64,000 bases of DNA. Source: Rapana venosa. Lineage: Eukaryota; Mollusca; Gastropoda; Neogastropoda; Muricidae. Location: the NCBI GenBank assembly GCA_028751875.1, contig CM054134.1:69520526-69584525 (forward strand), in the 5' to 3' direction. Positions 1 to 9,149 of this stretch are shown here, one piece after another. The notes under the pieces were generated by a model. It was not told where the DNA came from. It did no database searches and saw nothing but the letters and a program-made list of their open reading frames with translations. The position numbers and the translations under genes are program-made. Positions within the stretch are counted from its first letter, which is position 1. The number at the start of each line of letters is the position of its first letter.

Positions 1-2
1 GA

Positions 3-77
3 GCTACATTAGAGCCAAACCAGGTTATCTCCGTCTTTAAGGACACTGGAGATAACCTGGTTCGGCTGTGATGTAGC
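3..77. ncRNA. Near-perfect hairpin (pre-miRNA-like or tiny MITE)
   Basis: The arms are complementary in three blocks: 3-9 with 71-77, 13-16 with 64-67, and 18-32 with 48-62. They are separated by a 3x3 internal loop and one mismatch, and the terminal loop is at 33-47. About 26 base pairs in 75 nt is the size and shape of an animal pre-miRNA, but a small inverted-repeat element fits equally well. I do not recognise either arm as a known miRNA. Expression is unknown. Confidence 0.4.
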
Positions 78-177
78 GACAGATTCTTAACCTTTAATCA
101 GAATAAATTATGTGAAAAGAATTCAGTTTATGACCTTGCTCTTGCATTCAGTTGGGTAACTTCATTAGTGATCCCTG

Positions 178-530
178 GTCTAGAGATAAACCACCTGCCT
201 AGAAATCAAGAAGTTTAGGTTCGATCCCTGTTTAAGTCCAATCTTTTCCCCCATCCACTAGTCCTTCAGTGGTGGTCTGGGTGATAGTCTTTCGGGTGAG
301 ACGAAAAACCGAGATCCTGTATGCAACAGTGTGCATTTTTCACACGTAAAAGAACCCACGGCAACAAGACAGTTGTTACTGGCAAAATTGTGTAGACATT
401 CCCCCCCCCCCCCCTAATTCCGGAAAGAAAAACACTTGCAAACAGAAGAGAAAGAAAAGATGGTGCTCTTGTAGCAACGCATTCTCGATCTCCAGGGAGA
501 GCACCCCGAATTTCCAAAAGAGAAGAGAAT
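178..530 (+). repeat. tRNA-derived SINE, family E (full length)
   Basis: The tRNA-like head begins near 178, with a box A-like stretch (TGGTCTAGAGATAAACC) and a box B match GGTTCGATCCC at 218-228. A body shared with three long copies on the minus strand (8378-8745, 19421-19775, 41225-41585) follows. The shared landmarks are a 'gaccaccac..tggtctgggtg' segment, a 'gccagggacaactctcttgttgcc' segment, and a tail reading 'gggagagcanccngaattt'. The copy is interrupted by a C run at about 400-414. It is a dispersed repeat, not a tRNA gene. Confidence 0.75.
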
Positions 531-657
531 GGCATACTATACCATACCATATGCTATGCTATGCTATGCTATGCCATACCATACCATACCATATGCTATG
601 CTATGCTATACTATACTATACTATGCTATGCTATGCTATGCTATGCTGTGCTATACT
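531..657. repeat. Pentanucleotide microsatellite (CTATG / ACCAT)
   Basis: Alternating blocks of CTATG, CCATA and CTATA pentamers abut the 3' end of the upstream SINE directly, so the array may have grown from the SINE tail. Open frames here are low-complexity artefacts. Confidence 0.9.
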
Positions 658-732
658 ACTGATTTGGAGAGGGTAGGTCAGGGAAGATTCAAACATAATT
701 GTTTTGACAAAATAAAACAAAAAAACAAACAA

Positions 733-815
733 AAACCCAATACCCACCCCGTCCCCCACACCAAAGCAAGCAATTTCCATACCCACCCAGTCCCCCACAC
801 CAAAGCAAGAAACTG
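733..815. repeat. Two-copy tandem duplication of about 42 bp
   Basis: Two adjacent imperfect copies share 'cccac(c)ccngtcccccacac' and 'caaagcaag'. A (CAA)n stretch at 865-889 follows. No gene signal is seen from 660 to 1540. Confidence 0.7.
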
Positions 816-1548
816 CCATCTCCTTTATATTTTAAAAAAATTTCACCAAAATAAAATAGTTTACAACAACAACAACAACAACAACAAAACAGTGTACAGT
901 CTGATACCAACACTAGGGACAATTTAAACAATACCGCACACGAACCCTCACCAATACTTTTTTTTGTTTAAAATGAGTTTTTATCTATGGTTGCTTGTGA
1001 CCCACATGAGTTTCTCGCCCTTTTCAGATAATTATTAAAACGTTCCTCTTCGTAAAAAAGCACCCCCAAAACAAAAAAAAGCCATTCATCTCTTTTGACA
1101 CTAACAGCTAACCATAGATCCATCTTGGGGTCCCATTGTGTCGCTCTCACTAGCCCTAGTAGTAGTGTGAGTCCGTCCACCCAGACAGATCGAATGCGGC
1201 ATGGCTAACAGCGCCCACTACCACAGAGCTGGGTCGGCCTCTTTATCCACAGAGGAGGGGAGGAGAGTGGAGAATTAGACCAGCTGCCCGAAGGCCTGTC
1301 CAGTTGCCATGGACATTCTCAGACCACTTGGGACTTCAAAGGCGGTGCGACCACTTTGATTCCCTGGTCACTCAATCCCTTGCAGCTGTGACTGTCGCAC
1401 CTTCCCTCCACATCAAAGCCCGCGACGGTGTAGATGAGAGTTTGGTCCTCCCTCCCTTGCTGATTGTTCGTTCGTTGTTCCCCCCCCGGACAAAATTAAT
1501 AATAATAATAATGAAAACAAAGTTATGGTGTTTCGTTTTTAAGTTTTA

Positions 1549-1549
1549 A

Positions 1550-1586
<37 letters not shown>

Positions 1587-1609
1587 GGGGGGGGGGGGGT
1601 TGCGAGCGC

Positions 1610-1659
<50 letters not shown>

Positions 1660-1680
1660 GTGTGTGTGTGTGTGTGAGAT
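1549..1680. repeat. (GT)n microsatellite with a poly-G core
   Basis: GT repeats are interrupted by a G run at about 1584-1599. Further GT tracts lie at 1888-1968, 2180-2222 (passing into GC repeats) and 2292-2318, interleaved with SINE A fragments. Confidence 0.9.
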
Positions 1681-1718
1681 GGTGGTGGTGTTGGTTGGTG
1701 GTGCTGTGCTATTTACTT

Positions 1719-1880
1719 CTTTATTCTTTTATTTTCATGATAATGGAATAGGCACTCGTGTGCTTTTTCTTTTTTTTACACCAAGTCCCCGTGTGTATGC
1801 AGTTTTGTAAATTTTGTCATCCCTTCCCACTGGCACACAATGGCCCGCTCTTCCCAAAACATGTGCACAAGATATTCTTG
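1719..1880 (-). repeat. SINE family A, 3' part
   Basis: Read on the minus strand this is the 3' half of the family whose full copy is at 7152-7505: 'cacaatggc', 'gtgtatgcagttttgtaaatt' and 'gataatggaata' occur in the same order. It is truncated upstream. Confidence 0.75.
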
Positions 1881-1887
1881 ATGCAAG

Positions 1888-1968
<81 letters not shown>

Positions 1969-1969
<1 letters not shown>

Positions 1970-2176
1970 TTTATTTATTCTTATTTTTCGAAGATAATGG
2001 AATAAGCACTCATGTGCTTTTTTATTTTACATTCAGTCCCCATGTGTATGCAGTGTTTGTCAATTTTGTCATCCGTTCCCACCAGCATACAATGGCCTAC
2101 TCTTCCGAAAAGCGCAACGGGTTTTAACGTGTGCGCAAGATGTTATGCGGGCGTTCGCACACGGGACCTCGGTTTA

Positions 2177-2180
<4 letters not shown>
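1969..2180 (-). repeat. SINE family A, 3' two thirds
   Basis: It carries 'gataatggaataagcac', 'cacacaatggcctactctt' variants and 'gtgcgcaagatgtt', ending at the 'cctcggtttatag' point, where a GT/GC microsatellite takes over. The head and box B are missing. Confidence 0.8.
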
Positions 2181-2217
<37 letters not shown>

Positions 2218-2319
2218 CGCGATTTCGTTTTACGTCTCTTCACTAAATGTGATATTAGACACAAATGTTATATTAGTGAATGAGTGAGTAAGTGTGTGTG
2301 TGTGTGTGTGTGTGTGTTC

Positions 2320-2815
2320 TCAGCAGTTAATTAATTAATTCCCAATATCAGTCACACAGTCACGCAGTCACTTTTAACTGAACACAAAAGTGGTTGATTT
2401 TCTACCCGGTACCTATCATCGTTGCCCCACCCATTGCTGGCGGTTCAAAAGCAACTTTTCAGTCGTCTTCTGTCTCCCTACGTTTACAAATCACGCAACA
2501 GGACAATGCTGGGTGTTGCCAGCGGGACTGATACCGACTGGTATCGGTCTGTCTTTGATATGCTTCCACACACACACACAAAACACCCCAAACAAACCCA
2601 AACTCTGCCAACATCTAGTATTGTCATCAAAGGTTCTGGGGCCGATAATGATAGCATTGTCTTGTGACTTGCCTTACAATGTAGGCCTATTGTAGTGAGT
2701 TGTATTGTTTTATAGTGATTGTATTGTACTTCTGTATCGTGCTGTATAGCGTTATTTTACACACACAGAGCAGATTTTTTCCCCCCCTGCCTGATGTTTG
2801 AGCTGCTCTTCGTGG
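2320..2815. other. Unassigned sequence between repeats
   Basis: Complex sequence with a short CA tract at 2567-2580. Open frames exist, but none has recognisable protein sequence or splice context. Confidence 0.5.
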
Positions 2816-2868
2816 GAGGGGGGGTGGGGGTGGGGGGGGGGGGGGGGGGGGGGAAGGGGGGGGGGGGA
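2816..2868. repeat. Long poly-G tract
   Basis: G runs with only a few T/A interruptions. One of about a dozen such tracts in the window. Confidence 0.95.
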
Positions 2869-3130
2869 GTGCATCAGCAACAGTGCAACATTTTCCATCC
2901 TGCTTTTCCTGTCTGTATGGTTGTTAGATTTGTTTCTCAGTGAGAAAGTGGCATAATCTTCAGTGGTGCCCCAAGGGTCTGCTAAACTGTCCACGGACGA
3001 GATAGGTCCTCGAGGTGAGTGTTGAAAAGAGATCCTGTCAACAGGTTTTTGTCAGGGACAGTTCTCTTGTTTGCATAGGTTCTGTTACGATTGTAGAATG
3101 TCTCGTTTGTTGTTTTGTATTGTTTTATAT

Positions 3131-3680
3131 TCTTCTTCTTCGTCGAACGCTCAGACAGCAACTCCTGAGGCCCTGACAAATGCTGCCATGGTACGCTGAA
3201 GGCCCTCCAGGGGTCCAAAGACTTTGTCGCTCATCAGCAGCTCAGTAGGCCAGATATTGGCCCTCAAGTTTTGGTGTGTTGAACAGGTCTGGAGAAAGTG
3301 TTCCACTGTCATGGGAGAAGTGCCACAGGGGCACGCCTCAGAATCACCAATGTGGAACTTGGTAAACATGTGATGTCTCTGAGTCTGCAGTGTCCAGTCC
3401 TCAGCCTCACAATTGTTACTTGGTCTTCTCTGGGGAGGAGGTATTTTGTATTGTAAACATAGAGCATACCACTTATGTACATGCAGCAAACATAGTGGCC
3501 GAAACTCAAACAGACCCCCACACATTGTCATGTAGATGGGAGAAGGGAAAGTCTGGGTTTTGAGGGGATAAAAACTTTGATCTCTAGCATCGTGGACAGG
3601 TGGGCAAAAAACTGACAGATTACCGCACTGTCTGCTTTCCTCCTCCACTTCCAGCTTCTCAACCTCTTCCTCCAAAGAAC
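3131..3680 (-). pseudogene. LINE 3' end: C-terminal zinc-knuckle region of a non-LTR polyprotein
   Basis: On the minus strand the sequence encodes the C-terminal tail typical of RT/RNase H non-LTR elements. It has an 'RLRTGH' motif, then a CxC..H..C knuckle (CPCGTSPMTVEHFLQTC), then 'LQRTMAAFVRASGVAV' and a stop at about 3151. 'RLRTGHCRLR' and 'HHMFTKFHIG' lie in different frames, so there is at least one frameshift just before the knuckle (near 3375). A very short 3' UTR ending in a (GAA)n tail follows the stop. RT and RNase H are absent. The last codons and tail match the 3' end of repeat family F (26275, 46530, 51135), marking this LINE type as the probable mobiliser of that family. Confidence 0.8.
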
Positions 3681-3689
3681 TAACTAGCT

Positions 3690-3900
3690 AGTTAACTAGC
3701 TAACTGACTATCAAGCTAGCTTGCTAAATGGCTAACTAAAAACGAAACAACAACAAAAAACCCAAACAAAAACAATAACAAACAAATCCAACTAATTACC
3801 TACAAAACAAAAGGCAATAGCCCCAAACTAAACAACCAAATAATTTTTTTTAAATGCCAGGGCGATATTTTGTCTAGGGGACCCCCCCAAAAAAAACCCT
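3690..3900. other. Low-complexity A-rich stretch
   Basis: Short 'actagctagtt' repeats followed by A-rich sequence with many AAAC runs. No gene signal. Confidence 0.6.
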
Positions 3901-3949
3901 CCACAAAATCATCGACAGTGTCAGTCAGGCAGGCAAGGCAAAGACCCTC

Positions 3950-4345
3950 GCGGCGGCGCGAGCAGCTTGTGCCAAAGTCTGACAATGGGCGGTGCTAACT
4001 CTTTGAAGTCAGCCCTCACAGCCTGACCTGCTAATTACTCCGCCTTGTCTCTGTGGGCGGTGCTTCAAAATGCCGACAGCTGAACCGAAGTCAGGAAAGT
4101 GAGAAGCAAGCAGCATTATAGCCTAGCAGAGCAGACCAGAGCAGAGAGCCTGCTTGCTGTAGTATATCATACAGGGCTGTGTGTTTCTGTATCAAAAAGT
4201 TTGCAGCATTTGTTTTTGTTTTTTGTTAATGTTTTTTTTCTCTCTCTCTCCCGTCTCAAACTTTCTCTCCCCTCTGTGCGTTGTTGCTGCATGAATGGGA
4301 TTGAAAATCCAGACGTGAGGAAAAGAAGAAGGTAAGCGGGGGTGC
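3950..4345. promoter_or_regulatory. Complex-sequence island, possible regulatory region
   Basis: It has a GC-richer start (gcggcgcgag), two 'tgggcggtgct' type elements 60-70 bp apart, a TCF-like CTTTGAA, and a possible splice donor 'agaag|gtaagc' near 4331. It could be a distal promoter or first exon of Axin, or simply an enhancer. Motifs this short occur by chance. Confidence 0.25.
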
Positions 4346-4349
4346 AGTT

Positions 4350-4960
4350 TTTGATAGTTGGTGAGGTGTGCTTGAGACAGAGTGAAGAAGTGTTTTTCAG
4401 ATTTTGCTGCCAGTGATGATAGGTATATTCTGTGGATTGTAAAAAAATAAAGTTTGTGACCAAAACCAGACGTTTTGTTTCCCCCCTCCCTCTCCAACTT
4501 CAGTGTGTTCGTCACAACTATCACAGTCACTGGTATGAGAACTGTCCTAAAGCTTATTGTCTGTTTGCTTTTTTGTGTTTTGTTCTAGATTTTTTTTTTG
4601 TACTTAGGTTTTTTCTTCTTTTTGTTCTAAAGATTTTTTTTGGGGGGGATGTTTGTTTTGTTTGATGTTTTCTCAAGTTATTTTTTTTAAAATTAAAAAT
4701 GCAGTGACTTCTTGAGCTCATCATTCAAGCTGTTTTTGTTTTGTCTTTTGTTGTTGAGAACTTGATACATCTGGTGATGGTGAAATTGATGATGATGATG
4801 ACGTTCGTTTTGTGTGTGTTTTGTTTTCTGAATCCTACATCATAATATTCTTTTAGATTATAAGCATTAAAAAAACAACAAAACCCTATTACAGTGACAT
4901 GAATATTGTCAAATAGTGTTTCATTTCAAATTTAGAGACCAGAAGCATAACCACATCTTT
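4350..4960. other. AT-rich sequence, nothing recognised
   Basis: T-rich runs, TGATGA repeats near 4790 and no homology visible by eye. Confidence 0.5.
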
Positions 4961-5087
4961 AATTGATTTGTCCACCCCCCCCCCCCCCCTCCCTGATTAC
5001 CCTAACGTACAACCCCCCCCCCCCTCCCAACACACACACACACACACACTGCGCATCAACAACAACAAAGAGAAAAAGAGATATGGG

Positions 5088-5480
5088 AGGAAAAAGTGAA
5101 ATAAATACACCCACACCTTGCACTTTGAGCCCATGCCAGCCAAAGTGCTCAGTCATGTTTTTCATGAGGCACACTCGGGACACCTCTACGGGACTGAAGC
5201 GAGCTGCCTTCAAGATGGATGAACAGCCTAAAACTCCCAAGAAAGCACGAAGAGGGCTTGGCCAAGTGCTTTTTGAAGCAGCCGAGCTCCACTTGTGAAG
5301 TCAGGCAAAGAAAAGCTTAGCGGCGTCCCTGATTTACAGCGTACGGGCCCCCACCGCCACCGCTGGCCATACTTCAAAGCAAACCTCCTGCAAACATGTG
5401 TAATTTATAAGGGCAAGCTTATTATCAGCCCTACCGCCTGATCGCGTTCCAGATCTTCTCAATTCCCCCACGCTGGAAAA
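5088..5480. promoter_or_regulatory. Candidate conserved non-coding element
   Basis: About 400 bp of high-complexity, GC-balanced sequence between a CA/poly-C low-complexity block (4970-5050) and AT-rich DNA. A weak open frame (4963-5298) is not credible as protein because it starts in the C run. Short TCF-like motifs (ACTTCAAAGC near 5372, GCACTTTGAG near 5121) are present. The role is inferred from complexity alone. Confidence 0.3.
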
Positions 5481-5884
5481 AGTTAACTTTTTCCAGCACC
5501 AGAGGGATCAAATTGCCCCAATGTTTCTTTGACAAGTTCCAAATCTGTCAGAGTTTACTAACTTAACTTTGTAAAAGTAAACAGCCACGCATCTGAAAGT
5601 TTCCATTCTCTCCCAACCCCACCCTATGGTTGGACTTAGAACGTCCATTTCAAAGTAGAGGGGTGTTGCGTCAAAAATCTGTATTGTACGTTGCAAGCAG
5701 AAAGTAAGAGACGCCTTTCAAGACTTGCATAACTAAATGTGAAGAAGATTTATAGTTTAAGTCTCAAAGTACTAAACCACAATCATGTTTGGTGAATTTG
5801 TATAGAAGCTTGGACAAAAGTAACAATATGACAAGCCTGTCTAAAATGGACTCGTCCAGAACAGTTTTCTGGTTGTTGATTTTA

Positions 5885-5975
5885 TCTTCGCGTTGATTGG
5901 TGCGGTGCTTCTAAAGAGTGTGACGTCACTGGGTCAGGCTTGTCGGCGGCGGGCATGTGCCTTTGATCTTTTGGA
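5885..5975. promoter_or_regulatory. Promoter/enhancer-like motif cluster
   Basis: Within 90 bp there is an inverted CCAAT (ATTGG, 5896-5900), a perfect CRE (TGACGTCA, 5921-5928), a GGCGGCGGG stretch near 5944, and a perfect TCF/LEF site (CCTTTGATCTT, 5960-5970). No transcript evidence can be seen. Confidence 0.35.
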
Positions 5976-6600
5976 TTCAAACTCTTCATAGCTATTACAT
6001 GGACATACCTTTTCTTCTTCTTTATGGCAAGGAGCATCTGGATATTCATCACGGGTTCTGTTTTTTCTCTTCTCGTCTTCTCTAAAGAGGTAAGCGTGTG
6101 CAGTCTTGTCTTGGCTGACTTGAACTTTGAAAGAAAAGCTCGACTGGCTTCTGTGTGAGTGTGTGTGGAGTTGAAGTAAAGAAAAGTGTGTCGGACCCAT
6201 TCCATTGCCCTGGAAAGCGTCCGTCACTATCAGAACACCGGGGCCGGACGACAGTTTGCTGCCAATAGGCCTACAGTGTACACAAAATACATCAGTGGTG
6301 TGTACTTTAGTACAGCTGAATGTGACTTACAGTTTAGAAAGTTTCATGTCGTTTATTTACTATTCGAAGGTTTGCCGTTGTGCTTTCTCTTGTTTACCAA
6401 GTGGCAGGTCGAGCATTACTTCGTTAATTTCACTGTCAGGTTTGTTTGTGTTGGGGTCTGCTTACATTGTGTTTTGTTCAGTTGATGGAGAAGTTGGATA
6501 GGAGTTCGATAAATCTGCCAGGGCACACCTTAAACTGTTGAGATTCTTTTGGTTGGTGACAGTGCATGCGAACTTACTCAGAGTATACAGAGGCAGGTAC
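5976..6600. other. Unassigned complex sequence
   Basis: No recognisable gene. The open frames on both strands are short and show no family resemblance. Confidence 0.5.
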
Positions 6601-6604
6601 CTCT

Positions 6605-6633
6605 GTGCGTATGCACGCACGAACGCACGCACG

Positions 6634-6709
<76 letters not shown>

Positions 6710-6870
6710 TGTCATGTGTGTCCACTCTGTGTGTGTGTGTGTGTGTGTTTGTGAGTGATGTGACCTCACACACACATGTGTGTATATATATACACACACA
6801 CATGAAGTGATGTACACACTAAACTCATCACTCACACACATACACACAGTGGTCACATGTGAGTGTGTAT
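6605..6870. repeat. (CA)n/(GT)n microsatellite cluster
   Basis: ACGC repeats pass into a long (CA)n at 6640-6705, then GT at about 6729-6750, then mixed CACA/TATA stretches to 6870. Confidence 0.95.
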
Positions 6871-7019
6871 ATATGCCACTATGTCATGTGTGTGTGTTTT
6901 CTTTTTTCCCCCTCTGTTTCTACCTCCTTTTGGAGTTAGTTTTATTATTACTGGTTATGGTAATAATGTAGTTAGATAATATTGATCAAGTTGTTTTTGT
7001 GTTCCTGATAGATGGCTTG

Positions 7020-7085
7020 ATGAAAAAAAGCAAATGCATTGCTTATTCAATGTACCATCTGGAAATAAAAATTTGACTTGACACT
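7020..7085 (+). repeat. Possible LINE 3' tail
   Basis: 'ggaaataaaaatttgacttgac' resembles a CR1-like 3' end with a TTGAC tail. The same pentamer tail occurs in reverse at 52150-52200. Confidence 0.35.
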
Positions 7086-7151
7086 CACACAATCATGTCA
7101 CATGACTCATTCACAGACACAGACACACACACACACCCACACACACACACA

Positions 7152-7505
7152 GGGGACGGGATAGCCTAGTGGTTAGAACATTGCGCTTGCAATCTGACGA
7201 CCCGGGTTTGATTCCGGTTAAAGGGGATATTTTCCCCTGGAGTTAACATCGGTGTGGACTTCACTCTCCCTTAAAGTCCTTCGGATGAGACTATAAACTG
7301 AGGCCCCGTGTGCGAACACACGCAGAACATCTTGCGTGCACGTTAAATCCTGTTCCGCTTTTCGTAAGAGTAGGCCATTGTGTGCTGGTGGGAACAGGTG
7401 ACAAAATTGACAAAACTACACGGGGACCGGATGTAAAAATAAAAAAAGCACACGGGTGCTTATTCCATTATCCTCGATAGAAAAGAATAAAATAAATAAA
7501 TAAAC
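7152..7505 (+). repeat. SINE family A, full-length reference copy
   Basis: tRNA-like head: box A-like GGGATAGCCTAGTGGTTAG followed by box B-like GGGTTTGATTCC. Body landmarks are 'ctggagttaacatcggtg', 'gtccttcggatgagac', 'cgtgtgcgaacacacgcaga', 'agtaggccattgtgtgc' and 'gcttattccattatcctcg', with an A/T-rich (AATAAA)n tail. Other copies lie at 1719, 1969, 35670, 46140, 48945, 53205, 53405, 53634 and 56862. As a dispersed repeat with a long non-tRNA body it is not a tRNA gene. Confidence 0.85.
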
Positions 7506-7970
7506 ACAAACACTCACACACACTGACACAGGTCACATCACTCAGACTCCCAGACACACAAACACAACTGTGACAACCCACATCACTCACAAACATGCAC
7601 ATGCACACACACAAACAACTCACATCACTCACAAACATGCACATGTAAACACACAAACAACTCACATCACTCGCACACATACACACACACACACACTGTG
7701 ATAATCTTTAGTACAGGACACACACACACACACAGTGACACACACACATGCACACATGTGCGCACACTCACACACATGCACACACACATGCAGACACACA
7801 CACACACACAGACGCACACACACACACAGTGTGGACACACATGACTTACACTCTGTAGTGTTGTGGTTGGGTGTAGGTAATGAGACTTGTGCACATGGGG
7901 GACAGATTGACTCAGTGAGTCAGTCTGAGTGAGTGAGTAAGAGAGTGAGTGTATCAAAGTGTGTGTGTAT

Positions 7971-8010
<40 letters not shown>

Positions 8011-8300
8011 CTTGCTGATACACACACATCACACACATTATTGACTCTATAGTGACAACTGACATAAGTACACAGTGACATACAATATATATATATATAC
8101 TAAAGAATGCATAATGGCATCATCATTGACTCATACAAACATAGTGACAACTGACATAAATGCACAGTGACATAGACACTAAAGAATGCATAATAGCGTG
8201 CTCACAGTCACAGACACACACTGACATAGACACATAGACACAGGCACACATACACACACATACACACATTCACACATGTAATGATGTATACACATAGACA
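7506..8300. repeat. CA-rich low-complexity tract
   Basis: Degenerate cac/aca sequence with internal duplications: 'acaactcacatcactcacaaacatgcacatg' is repeated at about 7563-7660, and 'gtgacaactgacataa' occurs at 8051 and 8146. TA repeats lie at 8086-8100. Long open frames here are artefacts. Confidence 0.85.
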
Positions 8301-8377
8301 CACACACACTTGTAATTTATTTATAATTATAGTTATATATTTTTATTTATTTATACCACTTTTAAGTCACAAGATTT

Positions 8378-8745
8378 CTCTGCGTGAAATTCGGGCTGCT
8401 CTTCTTGGGGAGAGCGTGTCGCAACAAGAGCAGCGCCACCCTTTTTCTTTTTTTGTCAGCAACTGTATTTGTTTTCCTTATCACATCAGAGTGGCTTTTT
8501 TCTACAGAATTTTGCCAGGGACAACTCTCTTGTTGCCCTGGTTCTTTTACGTGTGCTGAATAATTATGTGTAACACACAGGACCTTGGTTTATTGACTCA
8601 TCTGAAAGACTAGCACCCAGACCACCACTCATGATCTAATGGATGGGGGACAAGTTTTGGGTCCAAACAGGATTCAAACCACCGCACTCTTCTGACCCGG
8701 ACTTTTTGCTTTCTAGGCAGGCGCGTTACCTCAAGACCACCAATC
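8378..8745 (-). repeat. SINE family E
   Basis: Near full-length minus-strand copy: tail 'gaaattcgggctgctcttc' at 8388, 'gccagggacaactctcttg' at 8515, and an inverted box B (gattcaaacc, 8670s) close to the head at 8745. Confidence 0.8.
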
Positions 8746-8906
8746 CACACACACAGACACACAGTGACACACACACACACACACACGTTGCATAACTACT
8801 GACCTAGACACACATATTACACACATGCACATGCATACACGCATGTACACATGCACATACACATGCACATATGCACACACACAGTGACACACCACATTAC
8901 CCCCCC

Positions 8907-8937
<31 letters not shown>

Positions 8938-8945
8938 ACAACCAC
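8746..8945. repeat. CA repeats with a poly-C run
   Basis: Degenerate CA repeats containing a C run of about 23 bases at 8901-8923. Confidence 0.9.
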
Positions 8946-9118
8946 CACATGCTCATGTTGATGTCTTTATCATATGTATACTTTTTTTAAAAAAAGAAAA
9001 AAAAAATGCAACCTTGAAAGTGAAACGGGGTACTAAGACTAAGAGGGTACTAAGGGTACTAAGACACTAACTGTAACTAGTGTCAGACTAAGAGTTATAA
9101 TGCTATATGTGGTGTGTG

Positions 9119-9142
9119 TGGGGGGGGGGGGGGGGGGGGGGG
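9119..9142. repeat. Poly-G tract
   Basis: Uninterrupted G run of more than 20 bases. Confidence 0.95.
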
Positions 9143-9149
9143 ACCCCAA

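Noticed and set aside
4963..5298. 111-codon frame ending in a basic 'KTPKKARRGLGQ' segment
   Set aside because: It begins in a poly-C/CA repeat, and the plausible part is under 50 codons with no family match. Kept only as a possible regulatory block.
7152..7230. tRNA-gene-like box A and box B sequences (also at 178, 33005, 36206, 48690, 49600, 50040, 63110)
   Set aside because: They head dispersed repeats with long shared bodies and do not fold into a complete cloverleaf with an acceptor stem, so they are SINE heads, not tRNA genes.
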